Positions 56,111-63,595 of a stretch of 64,000 nt of DNA are shown in pieces. The DNA is from CAZDDI01 sp964504195. GTDB lineage: Bacteria; Chloroflexota; Anaerolineae; B4-G1; SLSP01. The position numbers and the translations under genes were made by a program. The stretch spans positions 186,001 to 250,000 of the forward strand of contig CAZDDI010000001.1 in assembly GCA_964504195.1 (NCBI GenBank), read 5' to 3'. The notes beneath the pieces were generated by a model, which was not told the DNA's origin, made no database searches, and worked only from the letters and a program-made list of their open reading frames with translations. Every line of letters starts with the position of its first letter. Position 1 is the stretch's first letter.

Positions 56111-56522
56111 AGGCAGTGGGGAAACCACTGCCCCACGGCTGTTCGGGATTCCACACGCTAAAATCAAGGCCATCGGGGGTTACCAACGGCGCTGGCCCAG
56201 GCGAAATACTTTCGTCTGGAAAAACGCCGCGAACAGCAGGATGCCGATGATTAGCAGCAGAATCAGGCCCAGCAAGTCGTTCAGGGACGTAGTGGCGGGC
56301 AAATTGGTCAGGGTTTGGACGAGTTCCATGTGCAGGTCTCCTTTCAGGTATTTCAGATGGTTCATATTTGGCAGCTAGCGGAAGTCCCCGGCGCAGCAGG
56401 AGGTAGGCGATCATAACCGGCGGCACGGCACTCAGCAGTATGCTCAGCACCAGGCCCACCAGCACGATCCCGCCACCGACAGCCAGCACCAGGGGACCCC
56501 AGTGGAGCACGAGGGTTTCCAT
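56109..56522 (-). CDS. Small membrane protein, reading frame probably extended past its original stop
   Basis: The start (METLVLHWGPLVLAVGGGIV) lies behind AAAGGAGCTGCCT. Residues 1-45 form one or two membrane helices. After residue 50 the frame runs through the leader of the nested 49-residue gene (EPSEIPERRPAHGT) and then out of frame across it, so the last 85 residues are unlikely to be natural. It is the first gene of the right string, just after duplicated block copy 2. Confidence 0.4.
   Translation of the reverse strand: METLVLHWGPLVLAVGGGIVLVGLVLSILLSAVPPVMIAYLLLRRGLPLAAKYEPSEIPERRPAHGTRPNPDQFARHYVPERLAGPDSAANHRHPAVRGVFPDESISPGPAPLVTPDGLDFSVWNPEQPWGSGFPTA
56180..56329 (-). CDS. 49-residue single-pass membrane protein, nested
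   Basis: The start (MELVQTLTNLPATTSLNDLL) is preceded by AAAGGAGACCTGCAC. One strong membrane helix (LLGLILLLIIGILLFAAFF) is followed by a basic tail. It overlaps the longer frame of the preceding gene. The leader and clean hydrophobic pattern make this the better gene of the two. Confidence 0.55.
   Translation of the reverse strand: MELVQTLTNLPATTSLNDLLGLILLLIIGILLFAAFFQTKVFRLGQRRW
56330..56358 (-). promoter_or_regulatory. ACCTGAA leader of the 49-residue gene
   Basis: Coding strand: CATCTGAAAT, ACCTGAAAGGAG, ACCTGCAC, ATG. Confidence 0.6.
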
Positions 56523-56550
56523 AGGCAGCTCCTTTCAGGTCTCACAGGTA
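56523..56550 (-). promoter_or_regulatory. ACCTGAA leader at the head of the right gene string
   Basis: Coding strand: ACCTGTGAG, ACCTGAAAGGAG, CTGCCT, ATG. Confidence 0.6.
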
Positions 56551-56553
56551 GGG

Positions 56554-56711
56554 TGAGCGCGGACTACTGACCGCCAGGCGCTCGGCTGGGTAGGTCAGGA
56601 TTACTTCATGCGGGGAGCAGTGAAGTAATCAAATTCACGGGGGTTTCGATAACACGGGGATTTCAAAGGGGTTTCACGCGAGGGTTTCAATAACGCGCCA
56701 GAAACTTCAAT
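56554..56711 (-). promoter_or_regulatory. Duplicated upstream block, copy 2
   Basis: Counterpart of 42310-42475. The stem GATTACTTCA/TGAAGTAATC is at 56599-56608 and 56621-56630. The GGGTTTCGATAAC and GGGTTTCAATAACGCG repeats follow. A single further TTCAATAACGCGC copy occurs at about 57469. Placed upstream of the first gene of the right string. Confidence 0.55.
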
Positions 56712-56714
56712 GGG

Positions 56715-56820
56715 TAGTGTCCTAAAAACAAAAAAAGGACACCCCTCAGAGCACCTGTGCGGGCGCGACCCGCGCGCGGGCGCAGGGGGAACGCCAGGCT
56801 CCCCCTGCCCCGCAGGTGCT
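56715..56820. repeat. Cluster of GC-rich inverted repeats
   Basis: GTGTCCT/AGGACAC flank an A-rich loop. Beyond it AGCACCTG...CAGGTGCT encloses further G/C stems. No gene fits here. The structures separate the 154-residue gene from the right string and may end its transcript. Confidence 0.45.
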
Positions 56821-56845
56821 AAAAACGGTCTCCTTCAGTTATAGT

Positions 56846-56865
56846 GTGAGGCGTAAGCGCCTCAC
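56846..56865. terminator. GTGAGGCG/CGCCTCAC hairpin
   Basis: An eight-base perfect stem with a TAAG loop; TTTGATTT follows on the plus strand. It lies past the end of the leftward 154-residue gene. As no plus-strand gene precedes it, it may act on leftward transcripts without a U-tract. Confidence 0.45.
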
Positions 56866-56917
56866 TTTGATTTCAGGTATATATGCGCTTGTTAAAGAAC
56901 CGGGAATCTCGGAGCGC

Positions 56918-57382
56918 TCAGTCAGTAGGGCCTTCCTCGGGCTCGCTGCCGCGTGGCCGAGACTCGCGCAGGTTGACTTGCCGGACAATGGCAATATCAC
57001 ACACGATGAAATCAATTTGCGAGCGACTCTCCGCCCCCACGGCGGCCTTGAGTTCATCACGCAACTCCGGGCGGACGTTGTGCCCGCCTTCCACGCGCGC
57101 GAGGTAGGTCTCTACCGGCACGCGCTCGTCGCGGCTGGTGGGCACGCCATTGACAAATACCCACGCGCCGCGTTGGACGCCGTGGACTTCCCGCGGGGTG
57201 ATCGTGGTGCGCAAGGTGGTGAACGGATCGGTTTGCAGCACCACGCCCGGCTCTCGGGGGAAGGCCAGGTTGTAGAATCGGGTGCTGCCATCCGCAGCCA
57301 CCTCGGAGATGCGGGCGTACAGGTTCCCCTGCCAGGCCCACGTCTTTTGGACGACGCCATTGAGATGTACGATACTAGGCAT
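56918..57382 (-). CDS. Unrecognised 154-residue protein, possible OB-like fold
   Basis: Not recognised. It starts MPSIVHLNGVVQKTWAWQGN behind a one-base-short leader. Alternating beta strands (LYARISEVAADGSTRFYNLA, REVHGVQRGAWVFVNGVPTS) suggest an SSB-like OB fold, and the C-terminal end is charged (RESRPRGSEPEEGPTD). It is the rightmost gene with an ACCTGAA leader, so it marks the visible right limit of that gene set. Confidence 0.6.
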   Translation of the reverse strand: MPSIVHLNGVVQKTWAWQGNLYARISEVAADGSTRFYNLAFPREPGVVLQTDPFTTLRTTITPREVHGVQRGAWVFVNGVPTSRDERVPVETYLARVEGGHNVRPELRDELKAAVGAESRSQIDFIVCDIAIVRQVNLRESRPRGSEPEEGPTD

Positions 57383-57409
57383 ACTTCACTCCTTCAGGTC
57401 TTACAGGTA
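57383..57409 (-). promoter_or_regulatory. ACCTGAA-type leader of the rightmost replicon gene
   Basis: Coding strand: ACCTGTAAG, ACCTGAAGGAG, TGAAGT, ATG. Confidence 0.55.
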
Positions 57410-57420
57410 TCAGAAACGCA

Positions 57421-57468
57421 AAAAGCCCACGTTCGCGGGGGAGGGACTTCAATCCCCCGCGCTCGTGG
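57421..57468 (-). terminator. Long terminator after the NACHT genes
   Basis: GCCCACG and CGTGGGC flank inner arms CGCGGGGGA/TCCCCCGCG. On the minus strand the stem is followed by TTTTTGCG. It would stop leftward transcripts from the NACHT genes before the replicon gene set. Confidence 0.65.
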
Positions 57469-57547
57469 GCTTCAATAACGCGCTAACTTACATCTTTATT
57501 GTAACTAACCCGGCTTGAATGTCAAGAAACGCCGGACGGTAAAAATT

Positions 57548-57691
57548 CAAAAATTTCGGCGGCTACGCCGCGAGCATATCTTGTTTGGAGCGGCTTGACG
57601 CTCCCCCAGCACGCTTGTTAGACAGTGGACAGAGAACAGGAGACAGGGATCAGAGTGCACCGGAGAGGAAACTCCTGGCGACACGAAACCC
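57548..57691 (-). repeat. 3' conserved block of NACHT gene 1 (candidate DGR homing region)
   Basis: It matches 60484-60628 closely, crossing the last dozen codons, the stop and about 100 bases beyond, including a GCGGC-TAC-GCCGC stem near the far end. The upstream coding sequence of the two genes is much more diverged, so this identity is out of keeping with simple descent. Confidence 0.7.
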
Positions 57692-60376
57692 GAGGCCGAT
57701 GCTGCGGCCGACGTCAGGGGGATGGTTGCCACGGCAGGCGCACCGCACCCTGGAAGCACTACTTCCATAGGATCCTCCCCGCAACACCCGACTCTTGTTC
57801 CCGGTCAAGTCCTCGCGTCCATCGTCAACCCGGTAAGGATAAGATTGATGCTGTGAACTACACCACTCCCACACGTTGCCCGCCATATCCAGACAACCAT
57901 ACGGCGAGGCGCCTGCCGGATACATCCCTATGGGCGTGGTGCCACTCAACCCGCTCTCTGTACTGTTGCACAGCCCCGCATCCCAATCTTCTCCCCAGGG
58001 ATACGCGCGCCCAGTGGCGCCTCGCGCCGCCTTCTCCCACTCCGCCTCGGTCGGCAAACGCAATGCCTCGTCCGCGCCGATCTTCCCCGCTGCGCGCCAC
58101 GTCTCTGTCAGCCACGCGCAATAGGCCCGCGCATCGTACCAGTTCACATACACCACCGGATGGTTGGCTACTCCATTGAGACACTCTGAATACCAGGGTT
58201 TATAGCCACTCGCCTCTACAAACCGCCGAAACTCCCCTACCGTCACCGGGTATTTGCCGATGTAGTAGGTGGGCAAGGTTATTTCATGGCGCTCTTGCCC
58301 TTCGCCCATCCAGAACGGCCCAGTAGGAATTTCGATCATTTCATCAAAATCCCGGTCATCGCCCAGCACCGCCAGCGCGTTGCCCGCCGCCAGGCGATCC
58401 ACCGCCGGCAGCCAGCCCCGCTCCACGATGGCCCGCAGCCACAACCGAATCCGCTCCAGTTTGGGCGTGTTCCGGGGCGATACGGGTGACAAACGCGCTC
58501 CCTCGTTTTCTAATAACACCTGCGCCGCTAACAACGCGCTCCAACTGCCCGCTTCCTCTGTGCTGACCGGCGCGTAACACAGCGCCTCAGCCAGATTCCA
58601 CGCCGCCGATGCCGTCCCGCGCGCCGCCTTGGCCCCCGCCAGCAAGGTCGCTTCTCGCCACCGCTGCGGATCGGCCCACACTAACTCCGCGATGTCATCC
58701 GGGAACCCGTGATCGGTCAGGTAGCACGCCGCCAGGTACTCCTGGAAGGTGCGATGCGGGAAGGTGTAGACACACTCGCCCCGCGCCGCGAGCAGGCCCG
58801 CCCGCTTACACAGGTAATCGGCCAGTTCTACCGGGTTCGCCCGCGCTGCCGGGTTCCGCGCTACGGTCATCAGCGCGCCCACCAGGCGCTCCTGCGCAAT
58901 ATCCGCCGTGCCCTTGAGTTCCGGCTGGTCGCGGTGCGCTTCAAACGCCAGGCGTTCCAGTTCAGCGCGCACCACCGCCCGATCCACCTTCAGCCATTCG
59001 GCCAGGCTGGGTTGCTGCCACACCGGCTGCCCGGCCCCGTCGCGCACCACTTTGCGGCCTTCCCACTGCTCTAGCAACAAATCCACTGCGTCAGCATACA
59101 ATTCCTCACGGCGCTCCGGCAGGCTGCCGCCCCGCCAGGCGTGCAACGAGGCCATCAAGGTAAGTAGCAGGGGCCGCTCCGCCAGTTCCGCCAGCCGCTC
59201 GCTGCGCGCGATGGCGGTCTGGAGGATCACGGCCTGCCCCTGGGTGTGGTCAGGGTGCCAATCGCGCACCTGGCCCACATGGGTATACCAGCGCTCCACA
59301 AAGCGCGCGATCTGCCCCGGCGTAAAGGGGGCCAGCACGACTTCGGCAAAGCCGCTGAGTTTCCAGTCCTGCCGTTGGTAGGCATACGTCCGGCTGGTGA
59401 CCAGAAACCGGCAGCGGGGAAAATCGTTGACAAAGCCTTGCACCGCCGCTTTGACCTGCTCGCGCCGATGATGGGCTTCTGGTACTTCGTCCAGGCCATC
59501 CAATAGCACGAGGCCGCCCCGTTCCAGCAGTTCTTGCTTGAGCTGTGGGGCATATTCAGCATGGCCCAACTCGCCCGCGATGAACTCCCACAAGGTTTGC
59601 CCACTCACGGAGGTTTCCGCTGGGGGTAAGCCGCGCGCCACAAAATCGCGCAGCACCACGCGCACCGGCAACAGCGCGCCATGCTCCCAGGGTTGCGGTT
59701 CTGGGGTGTGTTTCTTCTGCTGGGTATCTTTATCCGGCGGCAGCGGCTCAGTGAGCGCGGCCAGGTGGGCCTGCGCGTCGCCCAGGGCTTCCCCCGCCAG
59801 GCAGAGTGCGACGAAGTTGACAAAGGTGGTCTTGCCACTACCCGGATCGCCCAAGAGCACCAGGTAGCGCTCGCGGTTGAGCATCGCCACCGCCGAGAGC
59901 CGCCGCGCCGCCGGCTCCGGTGACTTACCGGGGGCTACGGCAAACCTATCGGCGTGTTCCAGGCGTTGGGTGAGCAGGGCGGTATACACAGCGGCCAGTT
60001 GCACTTCGCCGTTACCCTCTTCTTCCGCGGCCTGGCGATCCACGCCCGTGAGGGGCAGTCCCCGCGTCAGCCGCAGCAGGCGGTAGAGGTAGGCTTGCCG
60101 CAAGACCGCCGGCGCCGCGCCGGGTTGCGCTGCTTGCTGGAGGATCACGTCGCCGGTGATGATGAGGTTATCGCGCACATTCCCGTCAATGGCTACGCTG
60201 CGCGTACCGGAGGCGGTGGTCTGCGTCTGCACATCTTGGCCCGCTTGGGCGAAGACTGTGGCGGGATCCACGCCCAGACCCTTTAACGCAGCTTGATAGA
60301 GCGCGTCGGTGAGCACGCCTGTTGCGTGCAGTTGATGCAACTTATCGAGTTCGGTTTGCAAATCAAGATCGGTCAT
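57650..60376 (-). CDS. NACHT NTPase with C-terminal FGE/C-type-lectin-like domain, gene 1
   Basis: The 908-residue protein has three parts. Residues 1-40 form a short helical effector-associated module, followed by a beta stretch (SVAIDGNVRDNLIITGDVIL). The NACHT ATPase has Walker A LLGDPGSGKTTFV near 180, Walker B GLVLLDGLDEVPEA, then a helical region ending in the FPHRTFQEYLAACYL motif. Residues 680-908 are a formylglycine-enzyme-like domain (GPFWMGEGQ, LPTEAEWEKAARG, GNVWEWCSSQHQSYP, RVLRGGSYG, GFRVARSF). The last 45 residues are the variable part compared with gene 2. In STAND sensors the C-terminal domain recognises a ligand and the NTPase assembles. Confidence 0.85.
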   Translation of the reverse strand: MTDLDLQTELDKLHQLHATGVLTDALYQAALKGLGVDPATVFAQAGQDVQTQTTASGTRSVAIDGNVRDNLIITGDVILQQAAQPGAAPAVLRQAYLYRLLRLTRGLPLTGVDRQAAEEEGNGEVQLAAVYTALLTQRLEHADRFAVAPGKSPEPAARRLSAVAMLNRERYLVLLGDPGSGKTTFVNFVALCLAGEALGDAQAHLAALTEPLPPDKDTQQKKHTPEPQPWEHGALLPVRVVLRDFVARGLPPAETSVSGQTLWEFIAGELGHAEYAPQLKQELLERGGLVLLDGLDEVPEAHHRREQVKAAVQGFVNDFPRCRFLVTSRTYAYQRQDWKLSGFAEVVLAPFTPGQIARFVERWYTHVGQVRDWHPDHTQGQAVILQTAIARSERLAELAERPLLLTLMASLHAWRGGSLPERREELYADAVDLLLEQWEGRKVVRDGAGQPVWQQPSLAEWLKVDRAVVRAELERLAFEAHRDQPELKGTADIAQERLVGALMTVARNPAARANPVELADYLCKRAGLLAARGECVYTFPHRTFQEYLAACYLTDHGFPDDIAELVWADPQRWREATLLAGAKAARGTASAAWNLAEALCYAPVSTEEAGSWSALLAAQVLLENEGARLSPVSPRNTPKLERIRLWLRAIVERGWLPAVDRLAAGNALAVLGDDRDFDEMIEIPTGPFWMGEGQERHEITLPTYYIGKYPVTVGEFRRFVEASGYKPWYSECLNGVANHPVVYVNWYDARAYCAWLTETWRAAGKIGADEALRLPTEAEWEKAARGATGRAYPWGEDWDAGLCNSTESGLSGTTPIGMYPAGASPYGCLDMAGNVWEWCSSQHQSYPYRVDDGREDLTGNKSRVLRGGSYGSSASRVRCACRGNHPPDVGRSIGLGFRVARSFLSGAL
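57686..57782 (-). other. Candidate DGR variable region of NACHT gene 1
   Basis: Between the conserved CGGGGAGGA (RGG) and GGGTTTCGTGTC (GFRV) the codons differ strongly from gene 2. In 57692-57712 all seven codons end in C, as do all seven aligned codons of gene 2, and no third base differs. That is the footprint of adenine mutagenesis of AAC codons. Confidence 0.6.
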
Positions 60377-60483
60377 TGCTGCTCCTCACGCATTGCGTTT
60401 TGCGTTTCACAGTTCCGACATAGGATACGGCTCGCTGCCCCTGAGATGGAGACGGTGAGCGTGCAGTGTGTGTCAAAAAATCT

Positions 60484-60628
60484 CAAAAATTTCGGCGGCT
60501 ACGCCGCGAGCGTGTCTGGTTCGGAGTCGCCTGCGGTTATTCCCACCACACTTGTTAGACAGTGGACAGAGTTCAGGAGACAGGGATCAGAGTGCGCCGG
60601 AGAGGAAACTCCTGGCGACACGAAACCC
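60484..60628 (-). repeat. 3' conserved block of NACHT gene 2
   Basis: Second copy of the block at 57548-57691, including the same GCGGC-TAC-GCCGC stem and the shared TTAGACAGTGGACAGAG stretch beyond the stop. It fills the gap between the two NACHT genes. The rest of the gap (60377-60483) shows nothing recognised. Confidence 0.7.
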
Positions 60629-63595
60629 GCGGAGGTGGTAGTAGACGAAGTCAGGGTGAGAGATGTAGTTACGGGAAGCGCACCGCACCCACTCGGTGCT
60701 ATCGCCCCAACCACCACCCCGGAGCACTTTAGCCGTACCCTTATCTGGCCCCTGCGGATCGCGTGCTACCTGACCAGCACGACGCGCATACTCTTTCTCA
60801 TCAAACCAATCCTTACACCACTCCCACACGTTGCCGGTCAAATCCAAGAGGCCCTCCGGCGTGGCGCCTGCTGGGAAGATGCCCACCGGCGTTGGCTGCT
60901 CCAGGTTGAGGGCGGCGGTATTGGCACAATGCTCCAGCCATTCATCCCCCCACGTATAGCGTCGCCCGGCAGTCCCGCGCGCGGCATATTCCCATTCGGC
61001 TTCGGTCGGCAAGCGGTACTCATAGCCATCATGCAGCGTTGCCGTGAGCCAGCGACAATAGACCACTGCCTCGTACCAGGTAACGCCTACCACCGGCTGA
61101 TTGGCCCCATTGAAACGCGCGTCATCCCAAAGATAGGGCTGCTTACGCTTCCCACCGAAGTAATCCTTGACCGTCCCGTCGCCGCGCCAGAAGTCTTGCG
61201 GGATTCCTTGCCACCAATCCGGGTTAGCATAGCCCCCCGCTTCGATAAAATGCGCGAACATGGCGTTAGTAGTGGGATATTTCGCCAGCGCAAACGCGCT
61301 CACGGCTACCCGATGGCGCGGCAACTCGCGTTTGGCCCAATCCCGCCCCGTCGCTTTGACGATTTGCGCCACTTCTTCCTCGGGGCTACCCATCCAGAAT
61401 TCTCCCTCGGGCAGTGAGATGAATTTCGGCAACCCGCACGGCCCGCTGAAGCGCGGGTCATCCAGACGGCCCAGGGTGCGCCCGGCCGCGGCGCGCTCGG
61501 CAACCGGTAAGGGCTGCCCCGGGGTCTGGAGCAGCGCCACCAGCCAGGTCTGTAAGCGTTCAAGCAACCGCCGTTGATACGCTTCCGGCGTTTGCCGATA
61601 CAACTCCACCTCCACCAACGCCTGCGCTACCCGCAACGCCGCGTACCAATCGGCGTCTTCCGGTGCTACTGGCGGCTCAGGGGTGGGGCAAAAGGTCTCA
61701 ATCCAATCCCAGATCGCATCCGATGAACCGCTCACCGCTTTGGCCGCCGCCAGCAGCATGGCCTCGCGCCAGCGTTCATCATCGGCGCGCAGGCATTTGT
61801 ACAGTTCGCGGCGATTGTCAGCCAGATAGCACGCGGCCAGGTACTCCTGAAACGTGCGATGGGGGAAGGTATAGATGCGCCCCTGCTCGCGCTCCACCAA
61901 CAGCCCAACGCGATCCGTGAGGTATTGAATCACCCGCTGCTGGTCGGGGGTCTTCCCTTTGTCAGCGGCCTCATAGAGCGCTCCGGCCAGTTCCCCCGCG
62001 CGAATGTCGTGGGTCCCCGTCAGTTGGGGTTGGTTTTTGTGCGCTGCATAGGCTATCCCATTCAGCACCCGGCGCAGCGCGTCGTGCCCGATGCCTAACT
62101 CGGTAAACACATCGTATTCCTTGCTCACCGAGACCCCTTGGGCATCCAGGACTTGCTTGGGCCGCTGCCACAAATCCAGCAGCAGTTTGACGCTTTCCTC
62201 GTAGAGCTCCTGCCGCTTTTCAGGCAGACTGCCGCCCTCGCGCCAGCGATGCAACGAGGCCATCAATGCCAGCAACAACGGCGTCGTAGCGAGATCGGCC
62301 AGACGCGGGTTGCGCTGCACTTCATGCGCCAGACGTTCGGCATAGCGCGCGGCATTCTCCGGGCCGAACTTGGCATCCTTGAGGCCCGCGTGGGTGTACC
62401 AGCGCGTGATGAAGGTCGCCACCTGCTCGGGGGTAAACGGGGCGAGCCGCCGTACCTCAAAATTGACCGGCCGCAAGGCCACATCCTGGTAGGCATAGGG
62501 GCGTGAGGTGAGCACAATTCGGCACTGCGGAAAGTCCAGCGCAAAGCGTTCCACCGCTGCTTTGAGTTGCTCCCGGTAGCGATGCGCTTCCGGCACCTCG
62601 TCCAGGCCATCCAATAACAGCAGCGCCCCCGCTGGTTGCCGGAGCGTCGGTTCCAGCGCCGGCAGTAATCCCGCTAACGCTGGGTCGCAACGTGCAGCTT
62701 CTGCACCCAGAAAGGCCCATAAGCCCTGCCCTGCCGGCAGTCCCCGCGCCGCGTAATCGCGCAAAATCACGCGCAACGGCAGCAGCGCGGGCATGGTCCA
62801 CGCCGCGCCCAAGCGTTCCAGGCCGGTATCCAAGCAATCTCCCAACTGCGCGCCGGCCAGACACAAGGTAACGAAATCCACCAGCGTGGATTTCCCCGAA
62901 CCGGGGTCGCCCAACAATGTCAGGTGTGGATAGCGGCACAGGGTCTCTAAGGCCGGGCGGCGGTGTTCCACCTCCCCCCGCGCGGCCAGTTCCGCCCATT
63001 CTTCTGGGGCGCGCTGCTGGCGTTCATCCACATCATACACATCCAACTCGGTGAAGACCGCCGCCAGATCCAGTTCCGCCACTTCTTGCCGGCTCATCAC
63101 CTTGCGATCAATCGTGGTCATTTGCAGGTGCGCGCACTGCGCGGCCACTGTTCGCAGGTAGCGCTCGCGCAGCGCCTCTGCATCCAGGGCCGGTGCAGGT
63201 GCCGGGCGGACATCTGGGGCCGGCACAACCGGCGGGGGGGCTGGTAGTGCCGGAGTGGGCGTTGGCAGCGGTACGGCAACCGGCGGCTTCAACCGCTCGA
63301 CCAGCGCCGGGGTAAGCGTTTGTAACATTTGCGTCAACGCCGGGGCGAACTGGCCTATCACATAGCCCGCCAGCGCCAACACGGCGAAAAAGATCAACGC
63401 GCTCACAATCACGAAAAACGCGGGCGCAGCACTGAAACCCCACCCGAAGGCTAAAGCCAATGCGATTACCAAGAGCACGGCCAAGACAGCAATAACTTTG
63501 AGCAGGTCATCTTTGATGTCCCCCAATTTTTCCAGCGCGCTGCTCAACTTCTCCAGCACTGGGCCGAGCCACTCAGGTAAAGGATTTTTATTCAT
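60587..63595 (-). CDS. Membrane-anchored NACHT NTPase with C-terminal FGE-like domain, gene 2
   Basis: The 1002-residue protein starts MNKNPLPEWLGPVLEKLSSA, followed by two membrane helices (about 30-55 and 58-82) and a proline-rich linker. The NACHT core has LLGDPGSGKSTLVDF, LLLLDGLDEVPEAH and FPHRTFQEYLAACYLAD. The C-terminal 260 residues form an FGE-like domain (GEFWMGSPEEE, RLPTEAEWEYAARG, GNVWEWCKDWFDE, VLRGGGWGDSTEWVR, GFRVARSF). Gene 1 is a paralogue of the NACHT core, but the N termini are unrelated: soluble there, membrane-bound here. A surface or membrane sensing role is inferred. Confidence 0.85.
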   Translation of the reverse strand: MNKNPLPEWLGPVLEKLSSALEKLGDIKDDLLKVIAVLAVLLVIALALAFGWGFSAAPAFFVIVSALIFFAVLALAGYVIGQFAPALTQMLQTLTPALVERLKPPVAVPLPTPTPALPAPPPVVPAPDVRPAPAPALDAEALRERYLRTVAAQCAHLQMTTIDRKVMSRQEVAELDLAAVFTELDVYDVDERQQRAPEEWAELAARGEVEHRRPALETLCRYPHLTLLGDPGSGKSTLVDFVTLCLAGAQLGDCLDTGLERLGAAWTMPALLPLRVILRDYAARGLPAGQGLWAFLGAEAARCDPALAGLLPALEPTLRQPAGALLLLDGLDEVPEAHRYREQLKAAVERFALDFPQCRIVLTSRPYAYQDVALRPVNFEVRRLAPFTPEQVATFITRWYTHAGLKDAKFGPENAARYAERLAHEVQRNPRLADLATTPLLLALMASLHRWREGGSLPEKRQELYEESVKLLLDLWQRPKQVLDAQGVSVSKEYDVFTELGIGHDALRRVLNGIAYAAHKNQPQLTGTHDIRAGELAGALYEAADKGKTPDQQRVIQYLTDRVGLLVEREQGRIYTFPHRTFQEYLAACYLADNRRELYKCLRADDERWREAMLLAAAKAVSGSSDAIWDWIETFCPTPEPPVAPEDADWYAALRVAQALVEVELYRQTPEAYQRRLLERLQTWLVALLQTPGQPLPVAERAAAGRTLGRLDDPRFSGPCGLPKFISLPEGEFWMGSPEEEVAQIVKATGRDWAKRELPRHRVAVSAFALAKYPTTNAMFAHFIEAGGYANPDWWQGIPQDFWRGDGTVKDYFGGKRKQPYLWDDARFNGANQPVVGVTWYEAVVYCRWLTATLHDGYEYRLPTEAEWEYAARGTAGRRYTWGDEWLEHCANTAALNLEQPTPVGIFPAGATPEGLLDLTGNVWEWCKDWFDEKEYARRAGQVARDPQGPDKGTAKVLRGGGWGDSTEWVRCASRNYISHPDFVYYHLRGFRVARSFLSGAL
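60623..60725 (-). other. Candidate DGR variable region of NACHT gene 2
   Basis: Aligned to gene 1, the segment after PD encodes F V Y Y H L R instead of V G R S I G L, with every change at codon positions 1 or 2 and third base C throughout (60629-60649). The flanking bases on the 3' side are identical in both genes. Confidence 0.6.

Noticed and set aside
28551..57409. Prophage
   Set aside because: No capsid, portal, terminase, tail or lysis gene was recognised among about 37 genes.
60293..61417. Plus-strand frame of 374 codons
   Set aside because: Antisense to the FGE-like domain of NACHT gene 2.
57650..63595. True formylglycine-generating enzymes
   Set aside because: The domains are fused to NACHT ATPases, the pattern of ligand-binding sensor domains; no sulfatase gene is nearby.
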